A stretch of 13,670 bases of DNA from Larix sibirica (GCA_004151065.3 NWUY0300004357.1:26848-40517); one strand, 5' to 3'. Counted from the stretch's first letter, positions 1 to 7,875 are shown. Made by a program: numbers and translations. The notes: a model not told the origin generated them from the letters alone.

Positions 1-862
1 TGAGCTTGGTTAGTTAGTAAAGCAGAGGTGTCGTTATCCTCCACACCAAGATGTAAATCCCCCCATACACATGTTCACCCTTTGTGGATCCTCTTGACCA
101 AGTAAGTACATCATTTCATGAGTTTGGGAGGCCATGTGCAAGGTCTGGGCAAATTTGACAAAATAAATACTCCCCATCGCACATATCAGCCAAAGGATTG
201 CTTTCTTCAAATATGAGATGTATCAACTTCATTGGAATATGTTCTCATATGGGATAGGTGTCACTTCCACATGTCGACCAAAAGGTGTCTATAAAAAAAA
301 TGTTCTCTAGAGGATATAGGACTTCTGGCGTTTCACAATTAATCTTTGAACCTTCTAATTGCTATGTTTCTCACAATTCAGTCTATTCTGATGATGATCC
401 CAGATGGAGTTCAAAACGTTGATATGAAAAAATCTCACACAGATAATCCTGAAGCATATCTTTCAAACTTATCTCATACAGAAACTGGAAATCTAAAATA
501 ATATCTTTGTCTAGCATTCTCAGATTGTCCTCGCTTGCAAATAAATTCATGCATAATAAAACTAGTTGAATATATTAATGCTGCAACAGAATAGGGATTA
601 TCATACTAGTCATGGCATCCAATGGACAGCAATATAAGAAAAAAAGTATTGGAGTCATTACTGATATGCAGCATAAGATATTTCAGTAAACCTAGAATTT
701 TGCCCAATGGGAGTCAAGTAATTGCAAAGAAATAATCTGTACTTATCGCAATCAGATTGCCTATAAAAAATACTGATCCGAAATGTTAAATCCTTTATTT
801 GATCATTAATATTGGCCAATGAGTAACTTCACAGCCTTCCTCAGCCAACTCTAACCCCCCTT
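1..862. other. Unannotated AT-rich stretch, no gene recognised
   Basis: I read both strands and found no frame with a recognisable domain, no RNA gene and no clear repeat boundary. All frames are interrupted often. A perfect 10-bp palindrome (ATTGGCCAAT) at 811-820 is the only symmetric site I noticed, and it is too short to interpret. The stretch could be an intron, an intergenic spacer or decayed transposon DNA. Confidence 0.5.
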
Positions 863-1347
863 TTATGGCCTTGGATTTGGTGTAGTATTGGTATATTTAG
901 CGATAACCTCATTAAAAATCAGCGATGAAAGTATACAAAAGAAAAGAACCATAATGGCAATCAAGCAAAGCAAGGTAGTTGAATGATTATAAAATTTCAA
1001 TAAAGTATTTTTCTTGTTGACATCCCAGTAAAGGGGCCATAATGGCCCAAATCTGCAGATCATTAGAGATGAAGCCCAGGCAAGTAGCTCACCCTTCCTT
1101 TGAAGCCTCCCTGCGAGTCTGTAAACAAACCTCAACCTATTCTAAAAGCTACCAGGACAAATCCTTCTAAAGAGTAACAAACAATGTATGGATGTTTGGA
1201 ACTTTGGCCCCAGTATTTTACATATTCCTCTGCTACCAGATTCCACAATAAAATATGGACAATTGCCTTCAATCTAATTGAGGCTAAATACGAAAAAGAA
1301 GGTAGGAGGAATGGAAGTGACGGTAATAGGAACCGAAAGACCTTCAT
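863..1347 (-). other. Weak minus-strand coding candidate with a membrane-like segment
   Basis: Two minus-strand frames, 1347-1132 and 1135-863, overlap by four bases (ATGA), so they join only through a frameshift or a splice. The second frame has a tryptophan-rich part (GPLWPLYW) followed by about 20 hydrophobic residues (LLCLIAIMVLFFCILSSLIF) that could be a transmembrane helix. On the minus strand a TTTGTTTACAG tract near 1117 resembles a 3' splice site, and AAGGGTGAGC near 1090 resembles a donor, so a small exon is conceivable. I do not recognise the protein. The frames are short enough to be chance in AT-rich DNA. It may be a fragment of a host gene, decayed transposon sequence or noise. 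Confidence 0.2.
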
Positions 1348-1529
1348 ATATCAAAATTTTAGGTAAGATAAACAACAAGACCAGGACTTAAATTTATTTA
1401 ATGATCTTTGGACTATTGGACTTGGTACTTTAGTCCCATTTTTTAGTGGTTTATAAGTTATGGTTATTATAATGGTCAGTTCCCGGAGTTATCAGAAGTG
1501 ACGATTCACGGGTTCAAAAATAAAAAGAT
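1348..1529. other. Non-coding spacer before the SINE
   Basis: There is no reading frame of note. This sequence flanks the SINE insertion on its left. If the SINE landed inside the LINE, it should continue the LINE 3' region on the minus strand, but I could not recognise LINE protein in it. Confidence 0.4.
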
Positions 1530-1541
1530 TTCTAATTTCTT
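1530..1541. repeat. Target-site duplication, left copy (SINE 1)
   Basis: The 12 bases TTCTAATTTCTT here are repeated exactly at 1799-1810, immediately after the A-rich tail of the SINE. An exact 12-bp flanking repeat is the expected footprint of LINE-mediated retroposition. Confidence 0.85.
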
Positions 1542-1798
1542 CTCAGCCCGGCAGGTTCACTCGAGTGGTTGAGAGCTGTTTCTTGCAAGCAGGAGGTCTC
1601 GGGGTCAAATCCCCGGGTGGCAATGTATCGATTGTAAGAGGGCCTCACTCAATGTCCCCAGCAGGTTAGGCCCCATAATCAGGGCCAGCGGGTTAACCTG
1701 TAGAAATACTTGGCTTCCCTATGTTCTCCGGAATTCGGGGGGTTTTACATGGATGTAGCGACGATACTCCAGAGCCGTGAACCACATGAAAAAAAATA
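1542..1798 (+). mobile_element. tRNA-derived SINE, copy 1, full length
   Basis: This is a 257-bp short interspersed element. The head is tRNA-like. Around 1557-1571, TCACTCGAGTGGTT resembles an RNA polymerase III A box of the tRNA-Ser/Leu type. GGGTCAAATCC at 1602-1612 matches the B-box consensus GGTTCRANTCC with about two differences, and it sits in a TψC-arm-like stem (CGGGG...CCCCG). A tRNA-unrelated body follows, with the block GAGGGCCTCACT...ATGTCCCCA around 1638-1660. The tail ends in an eight-A run (1789-1796). Exact 12-bp duplications flank it, so both ends are secure. A second diverged copy lies at 6356-6579 in the same orientation and shares the head, the GAGGGCCTC block and a TTACATG/TTCACATG segment near the 3' end. 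SINEs make no protein and depend on LINE machinery. I cannot assign a named family. Confidence 0.85.
1557..1612 (+). promoter_or_regulatory. Internal pol III promoter (A and B boxes) of SINE 1
   Basis: The A-box-like sequence lies at about 1557-1571 and the B-box-like sequence GGGTCAAATCC at 1602-1612. Their spacing of roughly 35-45 bp is normal for tRNA-type promoters, where TFIIIC binds. The A box is imperfect, so present activity is uncertain. Confidence 0.6.
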
Positions 1799-1810
1799 TT
1801 CTAATTTCTT
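1799..1810. repeat. Target-site duplication, right copy (SINE 1)
   Basis: TTCTAATTTCTT repeats 1530-1541 exactly and directly follows the A-rich tail, which marks the 3' end of the SINE insertion. Confidence 0.85.
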
Positions 1811-2581
1811 ATTTTTTGTGCCATTTTTATTCTTCAGACCCTTGCCAAGTTATTGACGTACATGATTTTTGCAGCATTGGTCNGAGTTAACCAACAGGCT
1901 TTGATTCTTTCTTTTTCAATTACGGAATAAGGATACAAAGAGACCCATTCACTCGACCAAGAGCCCAGGGCATAAGTCCAGACCCCTGTTGCAAAGGGAC
2001 AATTTAGCAAAATGTGGTCGATTGTTTCTTCTGATAGGAGGCACATTGGACATATCGTCGGTCCTTCCCATCCTCTTTTTTAAGATTATCTCCAGTTAAT
2101 ATGTTGTTATGGGCCAACGTCCATATGAACTTATCAACTTTAGGGAGACTTTTGAATCTCCATATTTCTTTCCAGAGAATAGGATTGGGGGGACATTCGG
2201 AATTGCTTTGATCTTCTTGTAACCTTCTGCAGCAGTGTAATAATCAGAATTTGAGCCCCATCCACGCGTGTCCTTCACCTTAGCAGCTACAGGGGCATTC
2301 CCATGAAGATAGGAAATCAGAATGCGTTCTTCATCAATCATCTGATTTGGATAGTATGGGAGATTCCATTCCTTCCACGTCTTGGAGTTGTCCTCATTCC
2401 AGGATGAGATATCCCAAAGGGAGAATATATTGAGGGACTTGTAATGGATTTTTAGATTGGAATTGTTTAAAATTGAGTCTAAAGTTGGCCCTCCAAGGAT
2501 TGAGTCTCCCCAGATAATAATATTTTTACCATTCCCCGAGATCCAAGTTAGAAGTGGCTGGAAGAACCCATAAGCTTTTTG
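1811..2581 (-). pseudogene. LINE (non-LTR retrotransposon) ORF2 C-terminal fragment with zf-RVT domain
   Basis: Read from about 2581 down, one open frame gives text typical of the C-terminal end of plant LINE ORF2: FFQPLLTWISGNGKNIIIW, then LYHG-like and YTAAEGYKKI segments. After a shift in a six-base G run (2187-2192) the frame continues as NPILWKEIWRFKSLPK and WTLAHNNILTG. After a second shift in a six-T run (2076-2081) it gives the zinc-binding zf-RVT motif CPMC...DH...C, with cysteines at 2050-2052, 2041-2043 and 1999-2001 and histidine at 2014-2016, then CPFATGVW. The frame stops at 1834-1836. The endonuclease and reverse transcriptase cores are not in the window. The fragment has no premature stops outside the two shifts, which is striking beside the stop-riddled copia gag. 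In function this region helps bind nucleic acid in a LINE RNP. It is probably a 5'-truncated insertion cut near 2582. Confidence 0.85.
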
Positions 2582-2582
2582 N

Positions 2583-3406
2583 TAGGGGAAACTACAAGTT
2601 GTGTGATAACACCAACATCATGCCATGCCAACATCACCTAAAACCTTCCTTCTCTTACCTTTTTTATAATCACCCTAGCATTTTCGCCCCCCTCCTTTCT
2701 TTTCCCTTCCCCCTTCACCCTTTCCTTGAGAATTGGTGTCATGATACCTACCCCGCACTCAAGGCAAGCCACTAAACATTGTGATGCAAGTAACCAACTC
2801 ACTTCAACATATGCCCAGATCACCATGCCTCATCTACAAGTACACTTATGGCACTCTCACTCTCTCTTAGTATTGTTGATGCCTTTCTATTCAAGTTGTT
2901 GTTATTATCATTAGATGCATGCTTTGCTTACATGTTCTAGTTATTATTTCACTTAAATAATAATTAAGAGCTTGTGATCTCTAATCTTCTAGTTTAGCTA
3001 TTGTTTACATGATGGTTAGACTTATTTCTTGTTACCTTGTAATTTACATTTCATAGTTTAGCTACTATTATTCTTACATAATAATTAAGCTCTGTGTTCC
3101 CCTATCTTGGCATTCTTACTTGACATGCATAACTTGCTTGTTGATATTTTTTTCATTTTGTCTCCTTCTCTAATGCCATACTAATCCACTAGGAACCCCT
3201 TGTGGATCCACCTCAGACCAACACTTGGGGTAGGTGGGCCTCCACACGTAAAAGATATATAAGCCTTATCAGTAGAGGATTCCCCTCGTAACATCAATGT
3301 ATCGACGTACACTACAGATACCTCCTAGATTACTCCTTTGTGCTTGCTTGCTTCTCTCCTTCCTTGCAACTCACTACTATTCTCATCTTGTTGACAAAAA
3401 TCCTGC
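2583..3406 (+). other. Non-coding stretch upstream of the polypurine tract, likely retrotransposon internal 3' region
   Basis: No convincing protein is encoded in any frame; the short open frames at 2554-2914 on both strands overlap each other and have no recognisable domain. The stretch runs straight into the polypurine tract at 3407, so it is most simply the untranslated region between pol and the 3' LTR of a plus-strand LTR element. It contains a diverged tandem duplication near 2944-3108. A one-base gap symbol at 2582 sits at its junction with the LINE. Confidence 0.35.
2944..3108 (+). repeat. Diverged tandem duplication, about 121-bp period
   Basis: The segment near 2951-2990 (AATAATAATTAAGAGCTTGTG...CTAATCTT) recurs about 121 bp on, near 3072-3108 (CATAATAATTAAGCTCTGTG...CTATCTT). 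Both copies are preceded by related TAGTTAT/TAGCTACTATT text. Two copies are visible. The divergence suggests an old duplication. Confidence 0.5.
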
Positions 3407-3418
3407 AAAGGGGGGGGG
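3407..3418 (+). promoter_or_regulatory. Polypurine tract of a plus-strand LTR retrotransposon
   Basis: AAAGGGGGGGGG directly precedes TGTAAAATG, a plausible LTR start with the canonical TG. Polypurine tracts prime plus-strand DNA synthesis and always abut the 3' LTR, which is why I read the following sequence as a 3' LTR. Confidence 0.55.
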
Positions 3419-4922
3419 TGTAAAATGTAGCATTTAGGATTCGCACTTCAGTACTCACAAACACCTACCCACAAGGAGGTGCCTTATGCAATCCACACCC
3501 AAATTTCATGCTCATACATGACCTGCCCAACGATGATATGGTGCCTCTCAACTACTACCCTAATTTTGATGAATCACCTTCTTGGAGCCTCTTTCACCCA
3601 AGCCTAAACGTGGGACCTCACTTGGATATCTAGCACTTGGATGGGTTCTTTGGAGGCCTACTCCCCATTGGTCTCTAGTCCTTGGTCACATGTTTGACTC
3701 ATTTTGACCGAGCACCCATTTGTAGCATTCACTAACTTCATGGGTCCAATTGGGGGCACAAAACCCACAGCATGGGTACATGGTCACTTAAGATGCCCTA
3801 AATTGGGTCCATAGGCATCCAAACTCATTCAGGACTTCCTATTCACAGCGTCAACATGGGTCAAACCCAATAACCCCTCGATCTCTTAGCGTTGACCATA
3901 CCACAAATTCCTTTCTAATACAGTTACTATCAATTCGCAAGTCACGTAACACAGGGTCATTTTGGGCCTAAAAAATTGCAAAAGGCATGATATGATGGTT
4001 CCATATGAACCAACTACCCTAATGGCTAATCCAATGTTCTCTTACACCTTGAGGTCGCTCCTTTGTCTATATATACTCTTTTATTCCTCTTTGTAAGTAT
4101 CTTTGACATATCTAAGGTTGACTCTTTTATGTTGGTATAATCCCTCATTTTCAAATACGCAAACGGGTTCATTGTTGATCTTCTTCCTCAAGCCCCTATG
4201 GCTACTTGCACCTGTCATCTTCAACACCTATATAAGGACTCCTTTTGCTAGATTCATTCCAATCTTGTAGGTTTGATTAACTATTCCCAGGAATCTTCAT
4301 TGGAAGCTTCAACCCTAAAATCTTAAAGGAGGTTCCATCGAAACTAGGGCAGGGAAAATATCATCCCCTTTGAGGGCACCAGGTCTATCTATTATACATA
4401 CTTCATTGATTTATCTTTACAGCAATAGATCTAGTGTTCATTGATTACATTGTATACATATCTTTGTATCAAAGATCAAGACAAGTACCCTCTTGCAAGA
4501 ATTCAGAGCTAAGTCCACAGATCATATCAAGACATGGATCACTCTTGGAAGATTGTCAGAACTCTCCACCTCAACCCAAGGAACTTCATCAACTATGGCA
4601 ACAAAATATGAGAGATTCCTCCTCCTTCACTTCCCATTTTCAACAATAGGATTTCTAGCTCACTATAGGAATTGTCTTTTAATTAACCCTAGTTAGTTGG
4701 CTTCTTTTACTTTATTAATTTGATGGTAAAACCTAATCTAAACCCATTTCAATCACCATAATCTTATCAATAACAAGATCTTAAGGACCTAATAATCTAT
4801 TGGCCTACCCTTTTATTATTATCTTCTTTTCTCTTACCCTAGGGTTTCTCAATCTAGTCCTAAGACCCACTAGTAATTCCTCTCAACTCTCTCCCCCTTT
4901 TAGTGGTGTGTGAGTGCTTGCA
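3419..4922 (+). mobile_element. Probable 3' LTR (or solo-like remnant) of a Ty3/gypsy-type element
   Basis: The left edge is defined by the polypurine tract followed by TGTAAAATGTAG. The stretch is non-coding, relatively C-rich, and contains two TATA-like sites: TCTATATATACTC at 4066-4078 and TATATAAGG at 4229-4237. A leader-like region free of long frames follows. Both features fit a promoter-bearing LTR. The right edge is uncertain: I chose TGCTTGCA near 4915-4922 because it ends in CA and the following sequence becomes AT-rich. No second LTR is in the window, so neither identity nor target-site duplication can be tested. Assignment to gypsy is a guess based on length (about 1.5 kb) and general look. 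The short frames at 4434-4696 are not convincing genes. Confidence 0.4.
4229..4237 (+). promoter_or_regulatory. Candidate TATA box in the plus-strand LTR
   Basis: TATATAAGG is a good plant TATA box. About 30 bp downstream lies a pyrimidine-rich CATTCCAATC region that could hold the transcription start. A weaker alternative is TCTATATATACTC at 4066-4078. Confidence 0.35.
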
Positions 4923-4948
4923 TGGTCCTATGTTGTTATGTATATAAG

Positions 4949-5096
4949 ACAGCATTGTTAATGATATAATATATATACTTACACTATAAGACTTAGGACA
5001 TTAATGTAATAATTAAAAGGTGCAACCATAAAGACATAAATATGAACAAAGTTCATTTACTGAATATCAAATGTAAAATGGTCAATAAGTTAAAAT
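4949..5096 (+). repeat. Dispersed direct repeat, copy 1
   Basis: From CATTGTTAATGATATAATAT (4953) to about 5040 this sequence matches 6839-6925 at roughly 85-87% by eye, including the shared block GGACATTAATGTAAT. Weaker similarity with indels continues to about 5096 (ATGGTCAATAAGTTA versus ATGGTCACCATAAGGTTA). The copies are about 1,886 bp apart in the same orientation. They may be short LTRs of a small element, two copies of a MITE-like repeat, or a segmental duplication. Confidence 0.6.
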
Positions 5097-5619
5097 CCAT
5101 ATAGGACAAATAATATATAAAATAATGAATTAAGATGGATGATAGAATAATTGATACAATGCCATGTGATGATATACTTATAGCATTCACAGTGGTTAAG
5201 GAATAATGTCCCTTGGTTAGATCATCTCCCTTAGTTAGGGTATGTCCCTTGATATTAAATGTTTATGTGCGCGTTTGGGTGTGTGTGTGTGTTCATTACA
5301 TTGCCTATCCCTTAAAAATGCTTTGTCCTCAAAGCATAAGAAATTATGTCTTCGTTCTAGCTTGTCATACCTTCTCATGATTCTTCGTTCTTTAGTTGGT
5401 AATGGTTGAGGAGATGAGACAATGTGATATGCTAAGCTTTGAGCAAAAATGTGAAATTGTGAAAGAATCAAACCGTCCTAATTCAATTTTTTTGCAACAC
5501 TGTGTGGCAACAACTTATGTGATATAAGAAATGATAAGATTACACACTTGAGCTTCTCTTCAATATAATAGGGCCTTCACTTAAATTTTCATATTGATTT
5601 CACCTTTGGTTACTTCATT
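5097..5619. other. Non-coding stretch with a possible gypsy polyprotein relic
   Basis: A minus-strand frame at 5471-5235 contains KLERRHNFLCFEDKAF. It loosely resembles the LEDK-type ends seen in some plant gypsy polyproteins, but the match is too short to call. The frame ends in a region with a (GT)7 microsatellite. No other feature is supported. Confidence 0.2.
5279..5292 (+). repeat. (GT)7 microsatellite
   Basis: There are seven uninterrupted GT dinucleotides, preceded by a GCGCG TTTGG segment. Confidence 0.9.
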
Positions 5620-6190
5620 GATGACCTTTATAATTAGGATGACAATAAGGCATCCTTATATATTGTATCTTGGTTTTGGAACCTTCATCTTTTGATACTT
5701 CTAGTGATTTATTAGTTGATAAGATTTCAATATAAGCATCTTTCTAAATTTTGATGTCGATTGGATCTGTATAGGTTCCTTTCCCCAAGGTCTAAATTTT
5801 ATGTCTAGTGACGTTCATGATTCAACTGGAGTGGTCATTGTTTCTTTGTCGACTAGTGACTCTGTTCACAAGTTGACCTAACTTTTGATGTGTTTTATTT
5901 TCATCCTTCAACTCTTAACTTGTGCAAAGAAACTTTGATTATAGTTCCTTGGGAGAGATTTCTTCATCAATTTTGGGAGAGATTTCTTCATCAATTTTTT
6001 ACATTTTGAATTTATTTTTAGGGTTTCAATTTTCGAGCTTCTCATCCTTTAACCTTTTGATTTGCTCAAGCAACCTCTAATTAAGCTTTTCTAGTAACTT
6101 TTTCTCAAGATCTTGATTCTCTTGTTCTAATTTATGATTGCAATACTTCGTGTCCTTTGACCTCTTGATTTGTGCAACTTGTTTTGAATA
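5620..6190 (-). pseudogene. Possible decayed coiled-coil reading frame, unidentified
   Basis: One minus-strand frame from about 6190 to 5620 can be read without indels but with about nine stops. It includes heptad-like, charged text (LEQENQDLEKKLLEKLN, then LLEQIKRLKDEKLEN) and repeats of QIKR(L/S)KD, followed by QLVNRVTSRQRNN and MPYCHPNYKGHQ. A coiled-coil protein such as a retroelement gag or a structural host protein would fit. The stop density is about what random AT-rich DNA gives, so the case rests only on the heptad pattern. I do not recognise a family. Confidence 0.2.
5951..5998 (+). repeat. Perfect 24-bp tandem duplication
   Basis: The unit GGGAGAGATTTCTTCATCAA plus TTTT occurs twice head to tail (5951-5974 and 5975-5998) with no mismatch. 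It lies in sequence that otherwise looks old, so this duplication is probably recent. Because 24 is divisible by three, it adds eight codons to the minus-strand frame without shifting it. Confidence 0.95.
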
Positions 6191-6340
6191 TGATCTTTCA
6201 AGCGAAAATATTCAAACTGGGTCTTTGAGAAATTAATTCCAACCATAATTATTATACCATCTAGTTGTGTTGTTTGGATGAAATACTAAACCATGAGATA
6301 CTATAAAGTTATTATAAAAAAATTTAGTCAAGGAAGATAT

Positions 6341-6355
6341 AACTTATAATCTCTC
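6341..6355. repeat. Decayed target-site duplication, left copy (SINE 2)
   Basis: AACTTATAATCTCTC matches AATTTATAGCCTCTC at 6580-6594 at 12 of 15 positions. All three differences are transitions, as expected for an old duplication. Confidence 0.55.
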
Positions 6356-6579
6356 ATAGCTTGATGAGCTAGCTCAAGTGGTTAAGTGTTGTAAGATGCA
6401 AGTAGGAGGTCACGATGTCAAGTTCTCACTCTGGCTATCTATGTGACTGTTGAGGGCCTCGCTGGATGTCCCCACCGAGTTAGGTTGCCAAAATTGCTAC
6501 CTAACAGTTTAACGTACCATCCTCGAAAGGAGGAGAGGTGATCGAAGGGTTTCACATGATTTGTATTCCATCGAAAACA
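6356..6579 (+). mobile_element. tRNA-derived SINE, copy 2, diverged
   Basis: This is about 224 bp and the same family as 1542-1798. TAGCTCAAGTGG at 6370-6381 is a near-perfect pol III A box. The B box near 6415-6425 (ATGTCAAGTTC) is degraded. The head shares AAGTGGTTAAG, GATGCAAGTAGGAGGTC and the spacing of copy 1. The body shares GAGGGCCTCGCTGGATGTCC (from 6452) with copy 1, and the 3' part shares GGGTTTCACATGA. There is no clean A tail; the end is ATCGAAAACAA. Divergence from copy 1 is large, so it is either an older insertion or another subfamily. Neither SINE can be timed against the copia element because they do not touch. Confidence 0.7.
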
Positions 6580-6594
6580 AATTTATAGCCTCTC
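6580..6594. repeat. Decayed target-site duplication, right copy (SINE 2)
   Basis: AATTTATAGCCTCTC matches the left flank at 6341-6355 at 12 of 15 positions and follows the SINE 3' end. Confidence 0.55.
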
Positions 6595-6799
6595 CAGGAG
6601 AAAAGAGATAGTGTCAAGGTGACATAAATAAGAAAATATTATTATATTAAGCCATGTTTTGGAAAAGTACCTTTTTCAAAAGTAAATAAATTTATTGGAA
6701 ATATATTTACTTGGACATTGTTGTCTCAACCAAGAAATTAATACCATCAAAATATCAAAAACATTATCAAGGAAAGAGCGAGGTTTAGAACAAATAGCA

Positions 6800-6819
6800 A
6801 TGCTTCGAAGTCGAAGCAT
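6800..6819. repeat. Short perfect inverted repeat
   Basis: ATGCTTCGA and its exact reverse complement TCGAAGCAT are separated by two bases. The site lies 16 bp upstream of the second copy of the dispersed direct repeat. It may be a recombination footprint or chance. Confidence 0.6.
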
Positions 6820-6835
6820 CTTAAGGTAGATAAAA

Positions 6836-6962
6836 TAACATTGTTAATAATATAATATATATATTTAGGCTATAGAACCTAGGACATTAATGTAATTATT
6901 AAAAGGTGCATTCCGTAGACATAACTTTACATGAATGGTCACCATAAGGTTAATAAATACAA
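6836..6962 (+). repeat. Dispersed direct repeat, copy 2
   Basis: This matches 4949-5096: CATTGTTAATAATATAATAT, then CTAGGACATTAATGTAATTA and AAAAGGTGCA. See copy 1 for interpretation. SINE 2 lies between the copies. Confidence 0.6.
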
Positions 6963-7290
6963 GGCCATTATTCATTGTAAATTATCATTCAATATTTTTA
7001 TTTTTTGGTATATCTAATGGAAACTCTAAATCAATTTTAGCTTCTGCTACACCTGCCCTCACCTTGTGTGGTAACACAAATCCATTCATTTATTAAATGT
7101 AACATTTTTTTAGAAAACAAAAAAATTGTCAGTATTCATAAATTGACACAATCAAGAGAAAATTGGAAACTGAAAACTATTACTATTGGAAATTGGAAAA
7201 GAAAAAGATAATCTATTACTTCACTAATATTTAGATTTGCTTAGGAAGGACACAACTTTGATCAAGAAGGAAGAGGAGGTGGCCTTATAT
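6963..7290. other. Non-coding left flank of the copia element
   Basis: There is no reading frame, repeat or RNA gene of note. The sequence beside the LTR edge (CTTATAT at 7284-7290) should hold one copy of the 5-bp target-site duplication. The matching right-hand copy cannot be found because the 5' LTR is broken. Confidence 0.5.
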
Positions 7291-7476
7291 CTTGAACTTA
7301 TGTTAATACTGAGAGGGGGGGTGAATTAGTATTAGCTTCTTTTTACTTTAACTAAGCATTCATCAATTATTCACCAACTATGAAATAGTAAACACGTCTA
7401 AACACAGATCATAGCACATAAAATTTAATGTGGAAACTCTTTCAAGAGAAAACCATGAAAATTCATCTGTATAAAT

Positions 7477-7603
7477 TTATGTAGGCACCAACCTACATGA
7501 AACACCAATCTCCTCAACTGAGCACCAACTCAATAAGATCTTATGTAGGCACCAACCTACAAGAGACACCAATCTCCTTAGCTAAGCACCAACTCAACAA
7601 GAT
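7477..7603. repeat. Tandem duplication in the LTR, 64-bp unit
   Basis: Units begin TTATGTAGGCACCAACCTAC at 7477 and 7541 and continue with CACCAATCTCCT and GCACCAACTCAA. The copies differ at only a few sites. Each unit carries the hairpin TGTAGG-CACCAA-CCTACA, a perfect 6-bp stem with a 6-base loop. Confidence 0.85.
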
Positions 7604-7634
7604 ACAAATATATTCAAATATGTTGATATAACCT

Positions 7635-7757
7635 CCTTGAAATCTTAAAATATGCTCCAAAATCAACCCTTAAAACATCTCCAAAACTATCACAAAATCA
7701 CCTTAAAATCTGCTCCAAAATCAACCCTTAAAACATCACTGAAACTATCACAATATC
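7635..7757. repeat. Tandem duplication in the LTR, about 57-66-bp unit
   Basis: CCTTGAAATC...TGCTCCAAAATCAACCCTTA at 7635-7700 is repeated as CCTTAAAATCTGCTCCAAAA and following at 7701-7757. Both continue with AAAACATC and AAACTATCACAA. The first copy carries about nine extra bases. Confidence 0.85.
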
Positions 7758-7875
7758 TCTAAGCAAGCCTTCCTCTTCACAAGTTCTCTAGAAAATCTTC
7801 TCTTCCTCTTAAAGGTGTGCACCTCTAAAAGATTTCCCTGAGTGGATGAGTAAATGAACAAATGAGGAGCGCCTC

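Noticed and set aside
1184-1366. Plus-strand open frame, 60 residues
   Set aside because: It is antisense to another short frame, has no domain and fits chance.
1557-1620. A genuine tRNA gene
   Set aside because: The head has tRNA-like boxes, but the acceptor and anticodon stems do not close, and it continues into a SINE body with an A tail and target duplications.
2554-2914. Overlapping open frames on both strands
   Set aside because: They are short, mutually overlapping and of low-complexity composition, with no recognisable motif.
3407-3420. G-quadruplex or rho-independent terminator at the G run
   Set aside because: It is a single G run without further G tracts, and bacterial terminators do not apply; the polypurine-tract reading explains it better.
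4434-4696. Two overlapping plus-strand frames inside the candidate LTR
   Set aside because: They are different frames of the same LTR leader sequence, with no domain.
7477-7603. CRISPR-like array because of regular repeats with hairpins
   Set aside because: There are only two adjacent units with no spacers, and they lie inside a plant LTR.
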